Source: Betaproteobacteria bacterium UKL13-2 (lineage in GTDB: Bacteria; Pseudomonadota; Gammaproteobacteria; Burkholderiales; Usitatibacteraceae). Taken from it: a DNA stretch of 64,000 nucleotides. The DNA lies in NCBI GenBank assembly GCA_001602455.1, contig CP012157.1:2351733-2415732 (forward strand), in the 5' to 3' direction. Within the stretch, counting starts at the first letter, position 1. Every line of letters begins with the position of its first letter. The position numbers were made by a program, and so were the translations under genes. Of this stretch, positions 34,136-44,421 are shown one piece after another. The notes under the pieces are model-generated. The model searched no databases. It saw only the letters and a list, made by a program, of their open reading frames with translations, and had not been told where the DNA came from.

Positions 34136-35938
34136 TTACTTGTCACCTACCTGCAAAATGGCAAGGAATGCCTCCTGTGGAATCTCAACACTACCGACCT
34201 GCTTCATGCGTTTTTTACCCGCCTTCTGCTTTTCCAGCAGCTTGCGCTTGCGCGAAATATCGCCGCCGTAGCATTTGGCCAGCACGTTCTTGCGAAGCGC
34301 TTTGACGTTTTCGCGGGCGATGATGTTGGCGCCAATCGCTGCTTGCACCGCAACGTCGAACATTTGGCGCGGGATCAATTCGCGCATCTTTGCGGCGAGT
34401 TCCCGACCACGGTATTGGCTATTTGCACGGTGTACGATCAACGATAGCGCGTCAACCTTATCACCGTTGATGAGAATATCGAGTTTCACCAAATCGGAGG
34501 CGCGGTATTCTTTGAACTCATAGTCGAGCGATGCATATCCTCGCGACACCGACTTCAACTTATCGAAGAAATCCATCACCACTTCGTTCATCGGCATCTC
34601 ATAGGTCAGCACGACTTGGCGGCCATGGTACTGCATATCGACCTGTACGCCACGTTTCTGGTTGCACAAGATGATGACCGAGCCCACGTACTCCTGCGGC
34701 ATCATCATGGTGGCGGTAATGATCGGTTCGCGGATTTCGTTGATCTTCGACAGCTCAGGCAGCCGGGACGGGTTTTCGATTTCGATCACCGTTGCATCCA
34801 TCATTTGCACCTGATAGATCACGGTGGGCGCGGTGGTGATGAGCTCTTGGTCAAACTCGCGCTCCAGTCGCTCTTGCACAATTTCCATGTGCAACAGACC
34901 TAAGAATCCGCAGCGGAATCCGAAGCCAAGCGCCTGCGATGTTTCGGGTTCAAAACGCAAGCTCGCGTCGTTGAGCTGCAACTTAGTCAATGCGTCACGG
35001 AGACCGTCATATTGATTCGACTCAACGGGGTACAAGCCAGCAAAAACTTGCGGTTTGATTTCCTTGAAGCCCGGCAGGGCCTCGTTCGCCGAACGATCTT
35101 GCAATGTGATGGTGTCACCAACCTTAGCCGACTTCAGCTCTTTAATACCGGCGATCACAAACCCTACCTCGCCCGCTTTTAATTCTGCACGCGGTTGCGA
35201 CTTTGGCGCAAACACACCAACTTGTTCGCATAGGTGCTGGGCACCCGTCGCCATCAACAGAATCTTGTCTTTCGGCTTCAATACGCCATCCACCACGCGT
35301 ACCAACATGACCACACCAACATAGTTATCAAACCAAGAATCGATAATCAGCGCTTTCAGCGGCGCGGCAACATCGCCCTTCGGCGCAGGTACACGCGCCA
35401 CCACGGTCTCGATCACGTCATCAATACCCACACCCGTTTTGGCGCTGCAACGAACTGCGTCGTGCGCTTCGATGCCGATGATGTCTTCGATCTCGTCCAT
35501 CACCCTGTCTGGGTCAGCAGACGGGAGATCAATTTTGTTCAGCACGGGATAGACCTCAACGCCTAGGTCAATCGCGGTGTAGCAGTTCGCCACCGTCTGC
35601 GCCTCGACACCTTGCGAGGCATCGACCACCAGCAAGGCCCCCTCACACGCAGACAATGATCGTGACACCTCGTAAGAGAAGTCAACGTGTCCCGGGGTGT
35701 CGATCAAATTAAGGTAGTAGATTTGTCCGTCGCGCGCCTTGTAAGTCAAGGCTGCGGTTTGCGCTTTGATGGTAATCCCTCGCTCGCGCTCAAGCTCCAT
35801 GGAGTCGAGCACCTGCGATTCCATTTCGCGCGAAGACAGCCCCCCGCAGCGCTCGATTATCCGATCGGCCAAGGTAGATTTCCCATGGTCGATGTGGGCA
35901 ATGATGGAAAAGTTGCGGATGTGGTTCATTGTGGGCAT
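34136..35938 (-). CDS. lepA: Elongation factor 4 (LepA)
   Basis: 600 residues. Ribosome-associated translational GTPase. G1 [11 protein letters not shown]3 DTPGHVDF and G4 NKIDLP are present; the C-terminal LepA-specific domain ends [20 protein letters not shown]. Start at 35938 (MPTMNHIRN) or three codons later; neither has a clear Shine-Dalgarno. Confidence 0.97.
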   Translation of the reverse strand: MPTMNHIRNFSIIAHIDHGKSTLADRIIERCGGLSSREMESQVLDSMELERERGITIKAQTAALTYKARDGQIYYLNLIDTPGHVDFSYEVSRSLSACEGALLVVDASQGVEAQTVANCYTAIDLGVEVYPVLNKIDLPSADPDRVMDEIEDIIGIEAHDAVRCSAKTGVGIDDVIETVVARVPAPKGDVAAPLKALIIDSWFDNYVGVVMLVRVVDGVLKPKDKILLMATGAQHLCEQVGVFAPKSQPRAELKAGEVGFVIAGIKELKSAKVGDTITLQDRSANEALPGFKEIKPQVFAGLYPVESNQYDGLRDALTKLQLNDASLRFEPETSQALGFGFRCGFLGLLHMEIVQERLEREFDQELITTAPTVIYQVQMMDATVIEIENPSRLPELSKINEIREPIITATMMMPQEYVGSVIILCNQKRGVQVDMQYHGRQVVLTYEMPMNEVVMDFFDKLKSVSRGYASLDYEFKEYRASDLVKLDILINGDKVDALSLIVHRANSQYRGRELAAKMRELIPRQMFDVAVQAAIGANIIARENVKALRKNVLAKCYGGDISRKRKLLEKQKAGKKRMKQVGSVEIPQEAFLAILQVGDK

Positions 35939-35979
35939 TTCGTGGGCGGGCCAGACACGTTGGCGGCTCCAACATGAAT

Positions 35980-36002
35980 AAGGGCACCCGAAAGGTGCCC
36001 TT
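35980..36002 (-). terminator. Hairpin between glutaredoxin-like gene and lepA
   Basis: AAGGGCACC pairs with GGTGCCCTT around CGAAA. It is AT-flanked but has only short T runs either way, so termination may be partial. Confidence 0.5.
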
Positions 36003-36042
36003 ACGCGGAATAGCCTTAAATTTTAGCCCAATCTCGACCTAT

Positions 36043-36321
36043 TTACGAGACTTGCCCGACGGGCAAACTCATCAACGCTGCCCATTTTGCATGGTCAAAG
36101 TGGTAATGGCAGATCTCCACGCCGTCGTCAAGGGTGCCCAGCAGGAGTACCGGCACCCATTCACCATAGCGCGTCTCCAAGGCCGGGAAGTCGTCTAAGT
36201 CGATGTGTGACAGGATGGCATCTGCCATAGGCCTGCCCGCCAGATGCAGCGCCGATTCAACGGCCACCCGCATTTCATCACACAGGTGGCAGTAGCTTCG
36301 ACCGATTAACGTCAGTTGCAT
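36043..36321 (-). CDS. Glutaredoxin-family thiol protein
   Basis: 92 residues with a thioredoxin-like fold. The redox motif is CHLC (residues 11-14, SYCHLCDEM), followed by the cis-Pro loop WVPVLLLG. Likely a cytoplasmic disulfide reductant of the DUF836 group. Lies 10 bp after the mucD stop. Confidence 0.85.
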   Translation of the reverse strand: MQLTLIGRSYCHLCDEMRVAVESALHLAGRPMADAILSHIDLDDFPALETRYGEWVPVLLLGTLDDGVEICHYHFDHAKWAALMSLPVGQVS

Positions 36322-36331
36322 CGAATAGCCG

Positions 36332-37945
36332 CTACTTGGCGTCTGGTCGCAACGTCACATAGCGCGGCGGCAATTCATCGCGCTTCACCAGCAGCGCAAC
36401 CGGCTTTTTGTTGTCAAGCGTTGCAACCAATTCGTTGAATTGTGCGGGCGACTTAATCTCGGTGGTATTGAGCGCCAAGATGGCGTCGCCGGCCAGCAAT
36501 CCGGCTCTCGCCGCAGCGCCTGAAACATCGCTAATGATAATGCCGCCGGCAATCGACAAGGCCTTCTTGTCGTCTTCATCGGCCTCTTCGACAATGAGCC
36601 CCAAACGATTGGGCTTCGCTGCTGGCTTCTCCATGCTCTCCGCTTTTGGCGCTTGTGGCGCGACACGATTAGGACGGATCACATTCGGATCTTCAGGCGC
36701 TTCCATCACAGGCAAGGTAATTTCTTTCACGCTTCCGCCACGCCAAATGGTCAAGGTGACTTTAGTACCTGGCACTTTGGGAAATATGATTCGCTGAATC
36801 TCGACGATGGATTTCACGGCTTTGCCGTCAACCTTTTGAATCACGTCCTGTGCCTTAAGTCCCGCTTTCTCAGCCGGCGTATCTTTTTCGATGGACGAGA
36901 CCAACACGCCCGCGCCCTTTTTCGGCAGCCCAAGCGCTTCCGCCAGATCCTCGGTGATCGGCCTGCTATCCAGCGCCACCCCAATCCGACTACGTTTAAC
37001 TTTGCCGTTTTTGATCAACTGATTGGCAACCCCCATCGCCTCATTGATCGGAATCGCAAACGAAATTCCAAGATAGCCGCCAGTGCCTGTGAAAATCTGC
37101 GAATTCACGCCGATGACTTCGCCCTTGGTATTGAACAGGGGACCACCAGAATTACCCAGGTTGACCGCGGCATCAGTTTGGATAAACGGTGCGAGGGCTA
37201 AGTCACCGGTTTCACGCGACTTAGCACTAACAATGCCCGCCGTGACGGTGTTGTCAAAACCAAACGGTGAGCCAATGGCCAATACCCACTCACCGACTTT
37301 CAACTTATCGGAATTGCCGATACTAACCTTGGGCAGTCCACTGGCTTCGATCTTCAACACAGCAACGTCTGTACGTTCGTCGGCGCCAATGACTTTGGCC
37401 TTGAACTCGCGTTCATCGGTCAGCGTTACGGTCACTTCGTCCGCAAATTTCTGCGTCGGCTGCCCCCGTGGGTCAACCCCACCATCGATCAACACAACGT
37501 GGCGATTGGTAATGATGTAGCCATCTGCGGAAATGATGAATCCCGAGCCTTGACCGACGTCGCGCAATGGGGCGTCGGGTGCCGGTGTGCTCGGCGCGAT
37601 TGGTGTCCGCGGTGCGCGGCGTGGTGTTTGCGGATTCTGACGCGGCTGCGGGATCGCCTCCGGCGGCATAAAGCGACGAAAAAATTCGAGGAGCTGCTCG
37701 TTGTCTTCGAGCCCAGCGGGTGACCGCCCACTGGCACGCGCCTTGATACTGACGTTCACCACGGCCGGACCTTCTTTTTCGACCAACTCAGAAAAATCCG
37801 GCAGAAGCGCGCCGCGGGCGCTCGTGCTTGGATGTGTCTGCGCCTGCAAACTAGGTTGAAGTGAAACCAATGCAATAGAAAGGATGCCGACTGCGACAAG
37901 AACCGTCACCACAGGCATTTGCAAAAATGAGAAACGTTTTGACAT
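36332..37945 (-). CDS. degP: Periplasmic Do-family serine protease (MucD/DegP)
   Basis: 537 residues. Signal anchor near the N-terminus (VVTVLVAVGILSIALVSL). The chymotrypsin-like triad is H149 (NRHV), D193 (RTDVAV) and S266 (GNSGGP). Two PDZ domains follow (about 320-420 and 450-530). A Pro-rich linker (PRQNPQTPRRAPRTPIAPSTP) lies before the protease core. With rpoE-rseA-mucB it forms the envelope-stress module, which it both belongs to and probably is controlled by. Confidence 0.95.
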   Translation of the reverse strand: MSKRFSFLQMPVVTVLVAVGILSIALVSLQPSLQAQTHPSTSARGALLPDFSELVEKEGPAVVNVSIKARASGRSPAGLEDNEQLLEFFRRFMPPEAIPQPRQNPQTPRRAPRTPIAPSTPAPDAPLRDVGQGSGFIISADGYIITNRHVVLIDGGVDPRGQPTQKFADEVTVTLTDEREFKAKVIGADERTDVAVLKIEASGLPKVSIGNSDKLKVGEWVLAIGSPFGFDNTVTAGIVSAKSRETGDLALAPFIQTDAAVNLGNSGGPLFNTKGEVIGVNSQIFTGTGGYLGISFAIPINEAMGVANQLIKNGKVKRSRIGVALDSRPITEDLAEALGLPKKGAGVLVSSIEKDTPAEKAGLKAQDVIQKVDGKAVKSIVEIQRIIFPKVPGTKVTLTIWRGGSVKEITLPVMEAPEDPNVIRPNRVAPQAPKAESMEKPAAKPNRLGLIVEEADEDDKKALSIAGGIIISDVSGAAARAGLLAGDAILALNTTEIKSPAQFNELVATLDNKKPVALLVKRDELPPRYVTLRPDAK

Positions 37946-38085
37946 ATTTTTCTTTCTTCAAAGTGGATTCGCCGGGTTTCCCCGGCGAACATCATTCAAC
38001 ACAATACCGGAATCAGTCTCGTCTGGATATCTCAATACTCGCTCGCCCACTCAACGGCTGTCGAACGCGACGTGCAATGCTCAGA

Positions 38086-39135
38086 CTAGCGCCGACGTGA
38101 AACGTTGTCCGCAATCACCTGAACAGTGCCTACGGGAACTTCCCCCATCACCGTCACCTGAAAATCCGCTAGCGGGCGGATGGCCACGCTAATCGAACCA
38201 TCCTCAGTAGAATGCGCGCTTGCCTGCACGCTATTTCCCGCACTCGGCTCAACAAATACCGACACGTTTAATAGGCCATCGGAATACACCAGATGCGCGA
38301 CCGGTTCTTTTCGCCCATTAAGATTTCGAACCATCTCCATGACCTTCCTAAAACCTGCTGGGGGGTTGCCGACTTGCCACCCGGTATCAGCCGATTTAAG
38401 GCTGTCTCTCACCGAATAATCTTTTTGCCAACCCGGTGACTTTTCCCAGCGAGATCGGATGTCTTGGCGTGTCACGCCACCGCTGACGTCAATCTGAGTA
38501 AACATAAACTGCTCAAGCAACTGATTCTTTTCGTTGTACAAGCGAGCACGCAGCAGTAAACCTGTCCCTAATTCAGCGCAAAGCTTTTGTAAGTAGCGCA
38601 TGCCGTCTTTCGGCTCGAGAATCACCCATTGGCAGTCGTGCCCCGCGACGCGCTCTATCTGGCCTAGTTTGACTTTGTAGGTATCCAAGATATTGACAGG
38701 CGAACCGCTAACCAGCGATGGGAAAAAGCGGCCAGTCGCGCGGCGATCAATCCTGACTGTCTTTTGGTCCGGGCGATAGCAGTACATTTCCTCATTTCGA
38801 CGAACCACCTCGAACAATGGTCCATCGAGCATTTCCAATTTTTCGTGCTCGTTGCCTTGTTTATCAACCAAATGCGTCACACGCGATGTGGTTGAGCCCT
38901 CGGCGGTCTGGTGGACGTACACCCCCGTGTAGGGCAAATCTTTCGCGGACTTAGCGATCCGGTCAAGCCACTCATTGACGTTTTTTGGCTGCGCCACCAC
39001 AGCGGCTGACCAGACTGATAAGACGACCGACATGCCGAGCAAGAACAAGGCTTTGCGTCCCACACCGCTCGAAGGCGGTGTTGACGATGGTCGTGGAGCT
39101 ACGCCCGCTTCATTCACAAATTCAATTCCAAACAT
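38086..39135 (-). CDS. mucB: Sigma-E regulator MucB/RseB
   Basis: 349 residues from ATG 39135 (a TTG three codons upstream is less likely). It has a signal sequence (ALFLLGMSVVLSVWSAAVVA) and a LolA-like N-terminal domain starting NEWLDRIAKSAKDLPYTGVYVHQ, the MucB/RseB hallmark, then a smaller C-terminal domain. RseB shields RseA from proteolysis and senses envelope damage. Confidence 0.93.
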   Translation of the reverse strand: MFGIEFVNEAGVAPRPSSTPPSSGVGRKALFLLGMSVVLSVWSAAVVAQPKNVNEWLDRIAKSAKDLPYTGVYVHQTAEGSTTSRVTHLVDKQGNEHEKLEMLDGPLFEVVRRNEEMYCYRPDQKTVRIDRRATGRFFPSLVSGSPVNILDTYKVKLGQIERVAGHDCQWVILEPKDGMRYLQKLCAELGTGLLLRARLYNEKNQLLEQFMFTQIDVSGGVTRQDIRSRWEKSPGWQKDYSVRDSLKSADTGWQVGNPPAGFRKVMEMVRNLNGRKEPVAHLVYSDGLLNVSVFVEPSAGNSVQASAHSTEDGSISVAIRPLADFQVTVMGEVPVGTVQVIADNVSRRR

Positions 39136-39170
39136 ATGTTGCAATTAAGCCTCTATGTTCCCAACCCCAA

Positions 39171-39677
39171 CTAGCGTGCCGCCTCTCGGCGGGCAGATGC
39201 TGCTTGAAAGGCTTCTGGATTCGCATACTGCCGATGAATGGCGAGGTAGTCATTGACCCGAATGTCCGACGGCGCGACTGCCGCGCCAACTTGACGCGGT
39301 GCAACTTGCTGCACCAACTGCACTGAGGCCACTGTGCCATTCTGCTGCTTGAACGCCACGACCGCAATCGCAGACATGGTCACGACTGACGCGGCCACCG
39401 CCAGTGCCATGCGGGTGCGTTTTTCAACTTGGACGGAGCGAATCGCTGCGGGTGCCAACACGGTCGGCTCATCCGCGAGCTTGGCAAAAATTGACGCCGC
39501 ACATTTTTGTCGACGACCAAGCTCACCACTCGATTCACCTCGTAGTAAGTCGCCGATCAAATGATACTCATCCCAACTCTGGCGGCGGGCAACGTCCGAG
39601 CCTAAGTCACGAATGACGCGCTTCGCGTCGTCGCAATCGAGCTCACCATCCATTAGTGCCGAAATCTTTTCATCCAT
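39171..39677 (-). CDS. rseA: Anti-sigma-E factor RseA
   Basis: 168 residues. The N-terminal sigma-binding domain (EKISALMDGELD, RQSWDEYHLIGDLLRGE) is followed by one transmembrane helix (ALAVAASVVTMSAIAVVAF) and a short periplasmic part. It holds RpoE at the membrane until cleaved. Between rpoE and mucB, as usual. Confidence 0.93.
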   Translation of the reverse strand: MDEKISALMDGELDCDDAKRVIRDLGSDVARRQSWDEYHLIGDLLRGESSGELGRRQKCAASIFAKLADEPTVLAPAAIRSVQVEKRTRMALAVAASVVTMSAIAVVAFKQQNGTVASVQLVQQVAPRQVGAAVAPSDIRVNDYLAIHRQYANPEAFQAASARREAAR

Positions 39678-39763
39678 TACAAATTCTCCGATGCTCTCCG
39701 TGCGCTCATTTGGAGTTCTCGTTATTTATACCCTGCTATTCCATCAAAATCATTGACCCATGC

Positions 39764-40363
39764 TTACCAGCGCTGGTCTTTGTTGGTTCCCAACTGCGGT
39801 CTCAACTGCTCCGCGACGGCTTCGCGTGCGCGGAAAATCCGTGAGCGCACCGTGCCGACCGGGCAATCCATAATCTGTGCAATTTCTTCATAAGACAACC
39901 CCTCGATCTCTCTTAGGGTGATCGCAGTACGCAATTCATCTGGCAGGGCTTCGATGGTGCGGTTGACGATCTGACCAATTTGTTTGCTCATCAATTGTGA
40001 ATCGGGCGTCGCGATATCACGCAACCCTGTCGCATCCTCGAAGCCTTCTGCTTCTTCGGCATCGAATTCAGTCGATGTTGGTGCGCGCCGCCCTTGGCTG
40101 ATCAGATAGTTTTTTGCCGTGTTCACTGCAATCCGATACAGCCATGTGTAGAACGCGCTATCGCCGCGGAAGTTCCCCAGCGCACGATAGGCCTTGATAA
40201 AGGCCTCCTGCGACACATCCTCGATTTCATCCTGATTGCGGATGATGCGCGATAGCAGACGCTCAACCTTACGCTGATATTTGATGACGAGAAGTTCAAA
40301 GGCGCGTTTATCGCCTGACTGCGCCTTGACCACCAACTGCTGATCGATTTCTCGATCACTCAT
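39764..40363 (-). CDS. rpoE: RNA polymerase sigma-E (extracytoplasmic stress) factor
   Basis: 199 residues from ATG 40363, the usual RpoE length. Region 2 (FRGDSAFYTWLYRIAVNTAKNYL) and region 4 (LPDELRTAITLREIEGLSYEEIAQIMDCPVGTVRSRIFRAREAV) are canonical. The frame stays open 52 codons upstream, but AAGGGAAAG precedes 40363 and the homologous protein begins here. The stretch 40364-40763 between rpoE and the divergent nadB shows no other gene; it must hold both promoters, but I could not assign a convincing sigma-E site. Confidence 0.95.
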   Translation of the reverse strand: MSDREIDQQLVVKAQSGDKRAFELLVIKYQRKVERLLSRIIRNQDEIEDVSQEAFIKAYRALGNFRGDSAFYTWLYRIAVNTAKNYLISQGRRAPTSTEFDAEEAEGFEDATGLRDIATPDSQLMSKQIGQIVNRTIEALPDELRTAITLREIEGLSYEEIAQIMDCPVGTVRSRIFRAREAVAEQLRPQLGTNKDQRW

Positions 40364-40763
40364 CAACGCTTTCCCTTCTGTTTGAGCGACCGCGGCGCCC
40401 AATCCCCTGCTCGCCGGGGCCAGCGATTGACCACTTGCCGCGCCCGTGTGGGCATCATGCGACAAGCCTATGGCGAGTCGCCTTGTGTCAGGTATTATAA
40501 AGGTCAAGTCAGTCATCACGCCTCTCCCGAATCAAAATATCAAGCTAACACATTGAATTAAATGGTTTTTTCTTCGCTCAGCGCCGCTCCAGCAATGCGC
40601 CGAAACGACCACTAAACCTCTGCCGAGACGTTGGGTCTTGCACAGCATTTTCAAGCCACCCAGATAGTGACCAGCACGCCTTTAATTAGTTCACCCTAAC
40701 CGCCTCACCCGGTCTTTGGCGACGCCTCGCGCCCTTGCAATGCTTCCACATGACGGATTTTTC

Positions 40764-42356
40764 ATGCTTAACGAGAACCACACCGACATTGACGTACTCA
40801 TCATTGGATCAGGGCTCGCCGGCATGTCGCTCGCACTGCGTCTGGCGGAAAACCAGCACGTCGCCCTGCTCACCAAAGGCGAGCTTCTGGATGCGGCAAG
40901 CGCGTGGGCGCAAGGCGGAATTGCGGCCGTACTCGACGACGACGACTCCGCCGAGAATCATGTCCGAGACACGCACCTTGCCGGTGCTGGGCTATGCCAC
41001 GACGAGGCCGTTCGATTTGTGGTTGAAAACGGAAAGCACGCGGTGCAATGGCTCGTCGCGCAGGGTGTCCCGTTCACGATGGATGAAAACAACCATGCCG
41101 AATTGCACCTCACTCGCGAAGGTGGTCATTCCCATCGACGAATCGTCCATGCGGCGGATGCTACGGGCCGTGCAGTACAGAAAACGCTGGTTCAGCAACT
41201 CAAGTCACATCCGAATGTAATGGTGATCGAGCACCGTATCGCCGTTGACCTCATCACCTCGACCCGTCTGGGTATCACTGGCCCCCCGCGATGCCTTGGT
41301 GCCTACGTCCTCGATAAGGCCAGCGGAAAAGTGATGACCATTGGGGCGAGGCATACAGTGCTCGCCACGGGTGGCGCGGGCAAGGTGTACGTCTACACCA
41401 CAAACCCCGATGTTGCGACGGGGGATGGCGTGGCGATGGCGTGGCGAGCCGGTTGCTCGGTCGCCAATATGGAGTTCATCCAGTTCCATCCGACCTGTCT
41501 GTATCACCCGCAAGCGAAGTCCTATCTCATCACCGAGGCCGTACGCGGCGAAGGTGGCTTGCTCAAAATTCCCGGTACTGGTGAACGATTCATGACAGCG
41601 CACGATGCCCGCGGGGAGCTCGCACCTCGTGATGTGGTTGCCCGCGCGATCGACTATGAAATGAAAAAGCGCGGACTCGATTTTGTGCATCTCGATATTT
41701 CACATCAAACGCCCGCTTTCTTGAAAGCGCATTTCCCCAATATCTACGCCAAATGCATGTCGCTTGGTATCGACATCACCACGCAGCCGATTCCGGTGGT
41801 GCCCGCTGCACACTACACCTGCGGCGGTGTCGTCACCGATCTTCGCGGTCGGACTGACATCGACCGGCTGTATGCGATCGGTGAAGTTTCCTGTACTGGT
41901 CTGCATGGTGCAAACCGGTTGGCGAGCAATTCATTACTCGAGTGTTTGGTTTTCTCCGAGGCGGTGCAGGCCGATATCGCGGCGCAGCCACGGGTGGACA
42001 TCCCACCGCTCCCCACTTGGGACGAAAGCCGGGTAACGAACGCTGACGAGGAAGTCATCATTTCGCACAACTGGGATGAGTTACGTCGGTTTATGTGGGA
42101 CTACGTCGGCATTGTTCGGACGGATAAGCGCCTCGAGCGCGCCATGCATCGAATCAATCTGCTCAAATCCGAGATTCACGACTACTACGCCAATTTTCGC
42201 GTGACGAATGACCTACTCGAGCTGCGAAACCTCGTACAAACCGCCGAACTCATTGTTCGGTCGGCCATGACCCGAAAAGAAAGCCGCGGGCTGCATTACA
42301 GCCTCGACTATCCCGACACACTTCCAACCGCTACTGATACGGTACTCAAACCATGA
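40764..42356 (+). CDS. nadB: L-aspartate oxidase
   Basis: 530 residues from ATG 40764 ([11 protein letters not shown]). It oxidises aspartate to iminoaspartate in NAD synthesis. The FAD-binding [11 protein letters not shown] is at the N-terminus; the active-site region has HPTCLYHP and the His/Arg segment [29 protein letters not shown] 16 codons upstream is open but lacks support. Its stop overlaps the nnr start (ATGA). Confidence 0.94.
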   Translation: MLNENHTDIDVLIIGSGLAGMSLALRLAENQHVALLTKGELLDAASAWAQGGIAAVLDDDDSAENHVRDTHLAGAGLCHDEAVRFVVENGKHAVQWLVAQGVPFTMDENNHAELHLTREGGHSHRRIVHAADATGRAVQKTLVQQLKSHPNVMVIEHRIAVDLITSTRLGITGPPRCLGAYVLDKASGKVMTIGARHTVLATGGAGKVYVYTTNPDVATGDGVAMAWRAGCSVANMEFIQFHPTCLYHPQAKSYLITEAVRGEGGLLKIPGTGERFMTAHDARGELAPRDVVARAIDYEMKKRGLDFVHLDISHQTPAFLKAHFPNIYAKCMSLGIDITTQPIPVVPAAHYTCGGVVTDLRGRTDIDRLYAIGEVSCTGLHGANRLASNSLLECLVFSEAVQADIAAQPRVDIPPLPTWDESRVTNADEEVIISHNWDELRRFMWDYVGIVRTDKRLERAMHRINLLKSEIHDYYANFRVTNDLLELRNLVQTAELIVRSAMTRKESRGLHYSLDYPDTLPTATDTVLKP

Positions 42357-43891
42357 CGGCCCTGTTTAACGTGAGTCACATCCGCCAACTTGAGGATACG
42401 TTCGCCGTCTCGCAGCCGAACGTTTCGCTCATGCAGCGTGCGGGGGATGCGGTCGCCCGCCTTGCAGAACAGTGGCTGAAACAACATTCGTCGCCCGCTG
42501 TACTCGTGCTGGCCGGCCCTGGCAACAATGGCGGCGATGCGTGGGTGGCGGCTGAGGCGTTGCGCAAAGCCGGATTTCGGGTCACGGTGCTGACGCTCGG
42601 CGAGCCAGTATGGACCAACCCTGCCGCTAAAAAAGCGCAGGCGTCTTTTACGTCGCACCAAGGACAAGTGGTAAAGGCGTGGCCCAAAGTCGAAATTGGG
42701 CTAGTGATCGACGGCCTCTTTGGCCTCGGTCTATCGAAGTCACCCTCTGGCGCGTTCGCGGACGTGATTCGGCAGTGCAATGACGAGCGCGCCGTCGGTC
42801 GATGTTTTGTCATCGCAATAGATGTACCAAGCGGCCTCGATGCCGATATTGGCGTCGCATTTGAACCAGCGATCGAGGCCGACCAAACCATCACCTTTAT
42901 CGCGGCCAAACCTGGCCTCTACACCGCCGACGGGCCCGATTATGCGGGACAGATCATGGTCGAGGCGCTTGGTATCACGTTGCCCCAGACGAGTGGGAGT
43001 CTGCTCACCCGCGATGCTGTCGTCACACTCATCCCGCAACGTCGTCGCAATTCGCATAAAGGTCGTTACGGCAATGTGGCGATCATCGGTGGTGCAGAGG
43101 GAATGACGGGTGCGGCTGTGCTGGCGGCACGTGCGGCACTGCATATGGGACCGGGTAAGGTCTACCTCGGCTTGTTCGACAAGAACCGTCCACCGTTTGA
43201 TTTACTTCACCCAGAAGTGATGGTGCGCGACGCACGCGCACTCGCCAAGGATGAGTCGATGTCGGCGGTCGCCATTGGAATGGGAATGGGTGAGGCTGGT
43301 GTGGCGTCGTTGCTCGCGGTGCTGTCGCTCAACAAGCCAATGGTGATCGATGCCGACGCATTAAATGCCATTACGGCTAACCCTAGTATCCGTGCGGCAT
43401 TTAAGGCAAAAACGGCTGGAAACGACCGCCCTTCCTTGCCTTTTATCTTTACCCCCCACCCAGGCGAGGCTGCCGTGTTGCTTGGTCGTTCAAGCCAAGA
43501 GGTGCAATCGAGTCGAATTAATGCTGCAATCGACATCGCGCAGCAGTTCAATTGTGTCGTGATCTTGAAAGGCGCGGGCAGTATCGTCGCACAACCGAAC
43601 GGCGAGTACGTCATCAACACCACCGGTAATCCAGGGCTCGCGTCGGGGGGCACTGGCGATGCGCTGGCGGGTATGCTCGCAGCGCTATTGGCGATAGGCT
43701 TGAGTACATGGGACGCTGCCCGCTTGGGGGTATTTCTACACGGCGCAGCGGGTGATGCCGCACTGCATCACGGCATGGGACCGCATGGACTCACTGCCTC
43801 AGAAATCATTTTTGAGGCACGAACGCTACTGAACAGCGGCCTCAATGACCACCACGACGACCACCACGACGACCACCAAAACGATAAGTAG
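42353..43891 (+). CDS. nnr: Bifunctional NAD(P)H-hydrate epimerase/dehydratase
   Basis: 512 residues. It repairs hydrated NADH and NADPH. The N-terminal epimerase domain has [17 protein letters not shown]; the C-terminal ADP/ATP-dependent dehydratase has [13 protein letters not shown] and [21 protein letters not shown]. It is coupled to nadB, linking NAD synthesis and repair. The last 15 residues form a His/Asp repeat ([10 protein letters not shown]) from a 12-bp tandem repeat, not part of the family fold, and may bind metal. Confidence 0.94.
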   Translation: MTALFNVSHIRQLEDTFAVSQPNVSLMQRAGDAVARLAEQWLKQHSSPAVLVLAGPGNNGGDAWVAAEALRKAGFRVTVLTLGEPVWTNPAAKKAQASFTSHQGQVVKAWPKVEIGLVIDGLFGLGLSKSPSGAFADVIRQCNDERAVGRCFVIAIDVPSGLDADIGVAFEPAIEADQTITFIAAKPGLYTADGPDYAGQIMVEALGITLPQTSGSLLTRDAVVTLIPQRRRNSHKGRYGNVAIIGGAEGMTGAAVLAARAALHMGPGKVYLGLFDKNRPPFDLLHPEVMVRDARALAKDESMSAVAIGMGMGEAGVASLLAVLSLNKPMVIDADALNAITANPSIRAAFKAKTAGNDRPSLPFIFTPHPGEAAVLLGRSSQEVQSSRINAAIDIAQQFNCVVILKGAGSIVAQPNGEYVINTTGNPGLASGGTGDALAGMLAALLAIGLSTWDAARLGVFLHGAAGDAALHHGMGPHGLTASEIIFEARTLLNSGLNDHHDDHHDDHQNDK

Positions 43892-43930
43892 TCGGAATGT
43901 ATCCGATCGCCAACGCCAAACGACGTTAGA

Positions 43931-44323
43931 TCAGGCGAGCGCCCGTGCCAGCCAAACGCCCGCCACCGTGAGTACGAGCGACACCCCAAGATGCGACAGC
44001 CCCACTGCCGCCGCCCAGCCAATTTCTCCGCCTTCGACGAGCGTGACGACTTCTACCGAGTAGGTTGAAAAGGTGGTTAGCCCGCCTAAAAAACCAGTGA
44101 TCAAAAAAAGCCGCCACTCCGGCGACAACTGCGGATGGCGGGCAAAAAATCCAACTGCCCACCCAATCAAGAGACCGCCAATTGCGTTGGCGGCAAACGT
44201 TCCTAGGGGAAACATCTCATGCCGCGGGTTGAGCCACACTGACAATCCCCATCTCGACCATGCCCCGATTACCGCGCCAATCCCGACGGCAAGAAATCCT
44301 GCAAACGAAAACTGATTCAACAT
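43931..44323 (-). CDS. crcB: Fluoride ion channel CrcB/Fluc
   Basis: 130 residues, four transmembrane helices. The fluoride channel hallmarks are GAWSRW, GTFAANAIGGLLIG and GFLGGLTTFSTYSVE (the TFS segment lining the pore and the Na-binding loop). Exports fluoride as a dual-topology dimer. Convergent with nnr. I looked for a fluoride riboswitch upstream and saw none. Confidence 0.94.
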   Translation of the reverse strand: MLNQFSFAGFLAVGIGAVIGAWSRWGLSVWLNPRHEMFPLGTFAANAIGGLLIGWAVGFFARHPQLSPEWRLFLITGFLGGLTTFSTYSVEVVTLVEGGEIGWAAAVGLSHLGVSLVLTVAGVWLARALA

Positions 44324-44421
44324 GAGCAGAACCCTAAAATTTGTCCGGACAACTTTTGCGGCGCAAGCCTCGTGGCCTCTATAATAACGGGCATCAAACC
44401 GAATTCGAATCAGGACGCAAC

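Noticed and set aside
40364-40519. 52-residue N-terminal extension of RpoE
   Set aside because: The family starts at MSDREIDQQ, with AAGGGAAAG in place before it.
44324-44400. Fluoride riboswitch upstream of crcB
   Set aside because: No fluoride-aptamer-like sequence could be recognised in the short leader.
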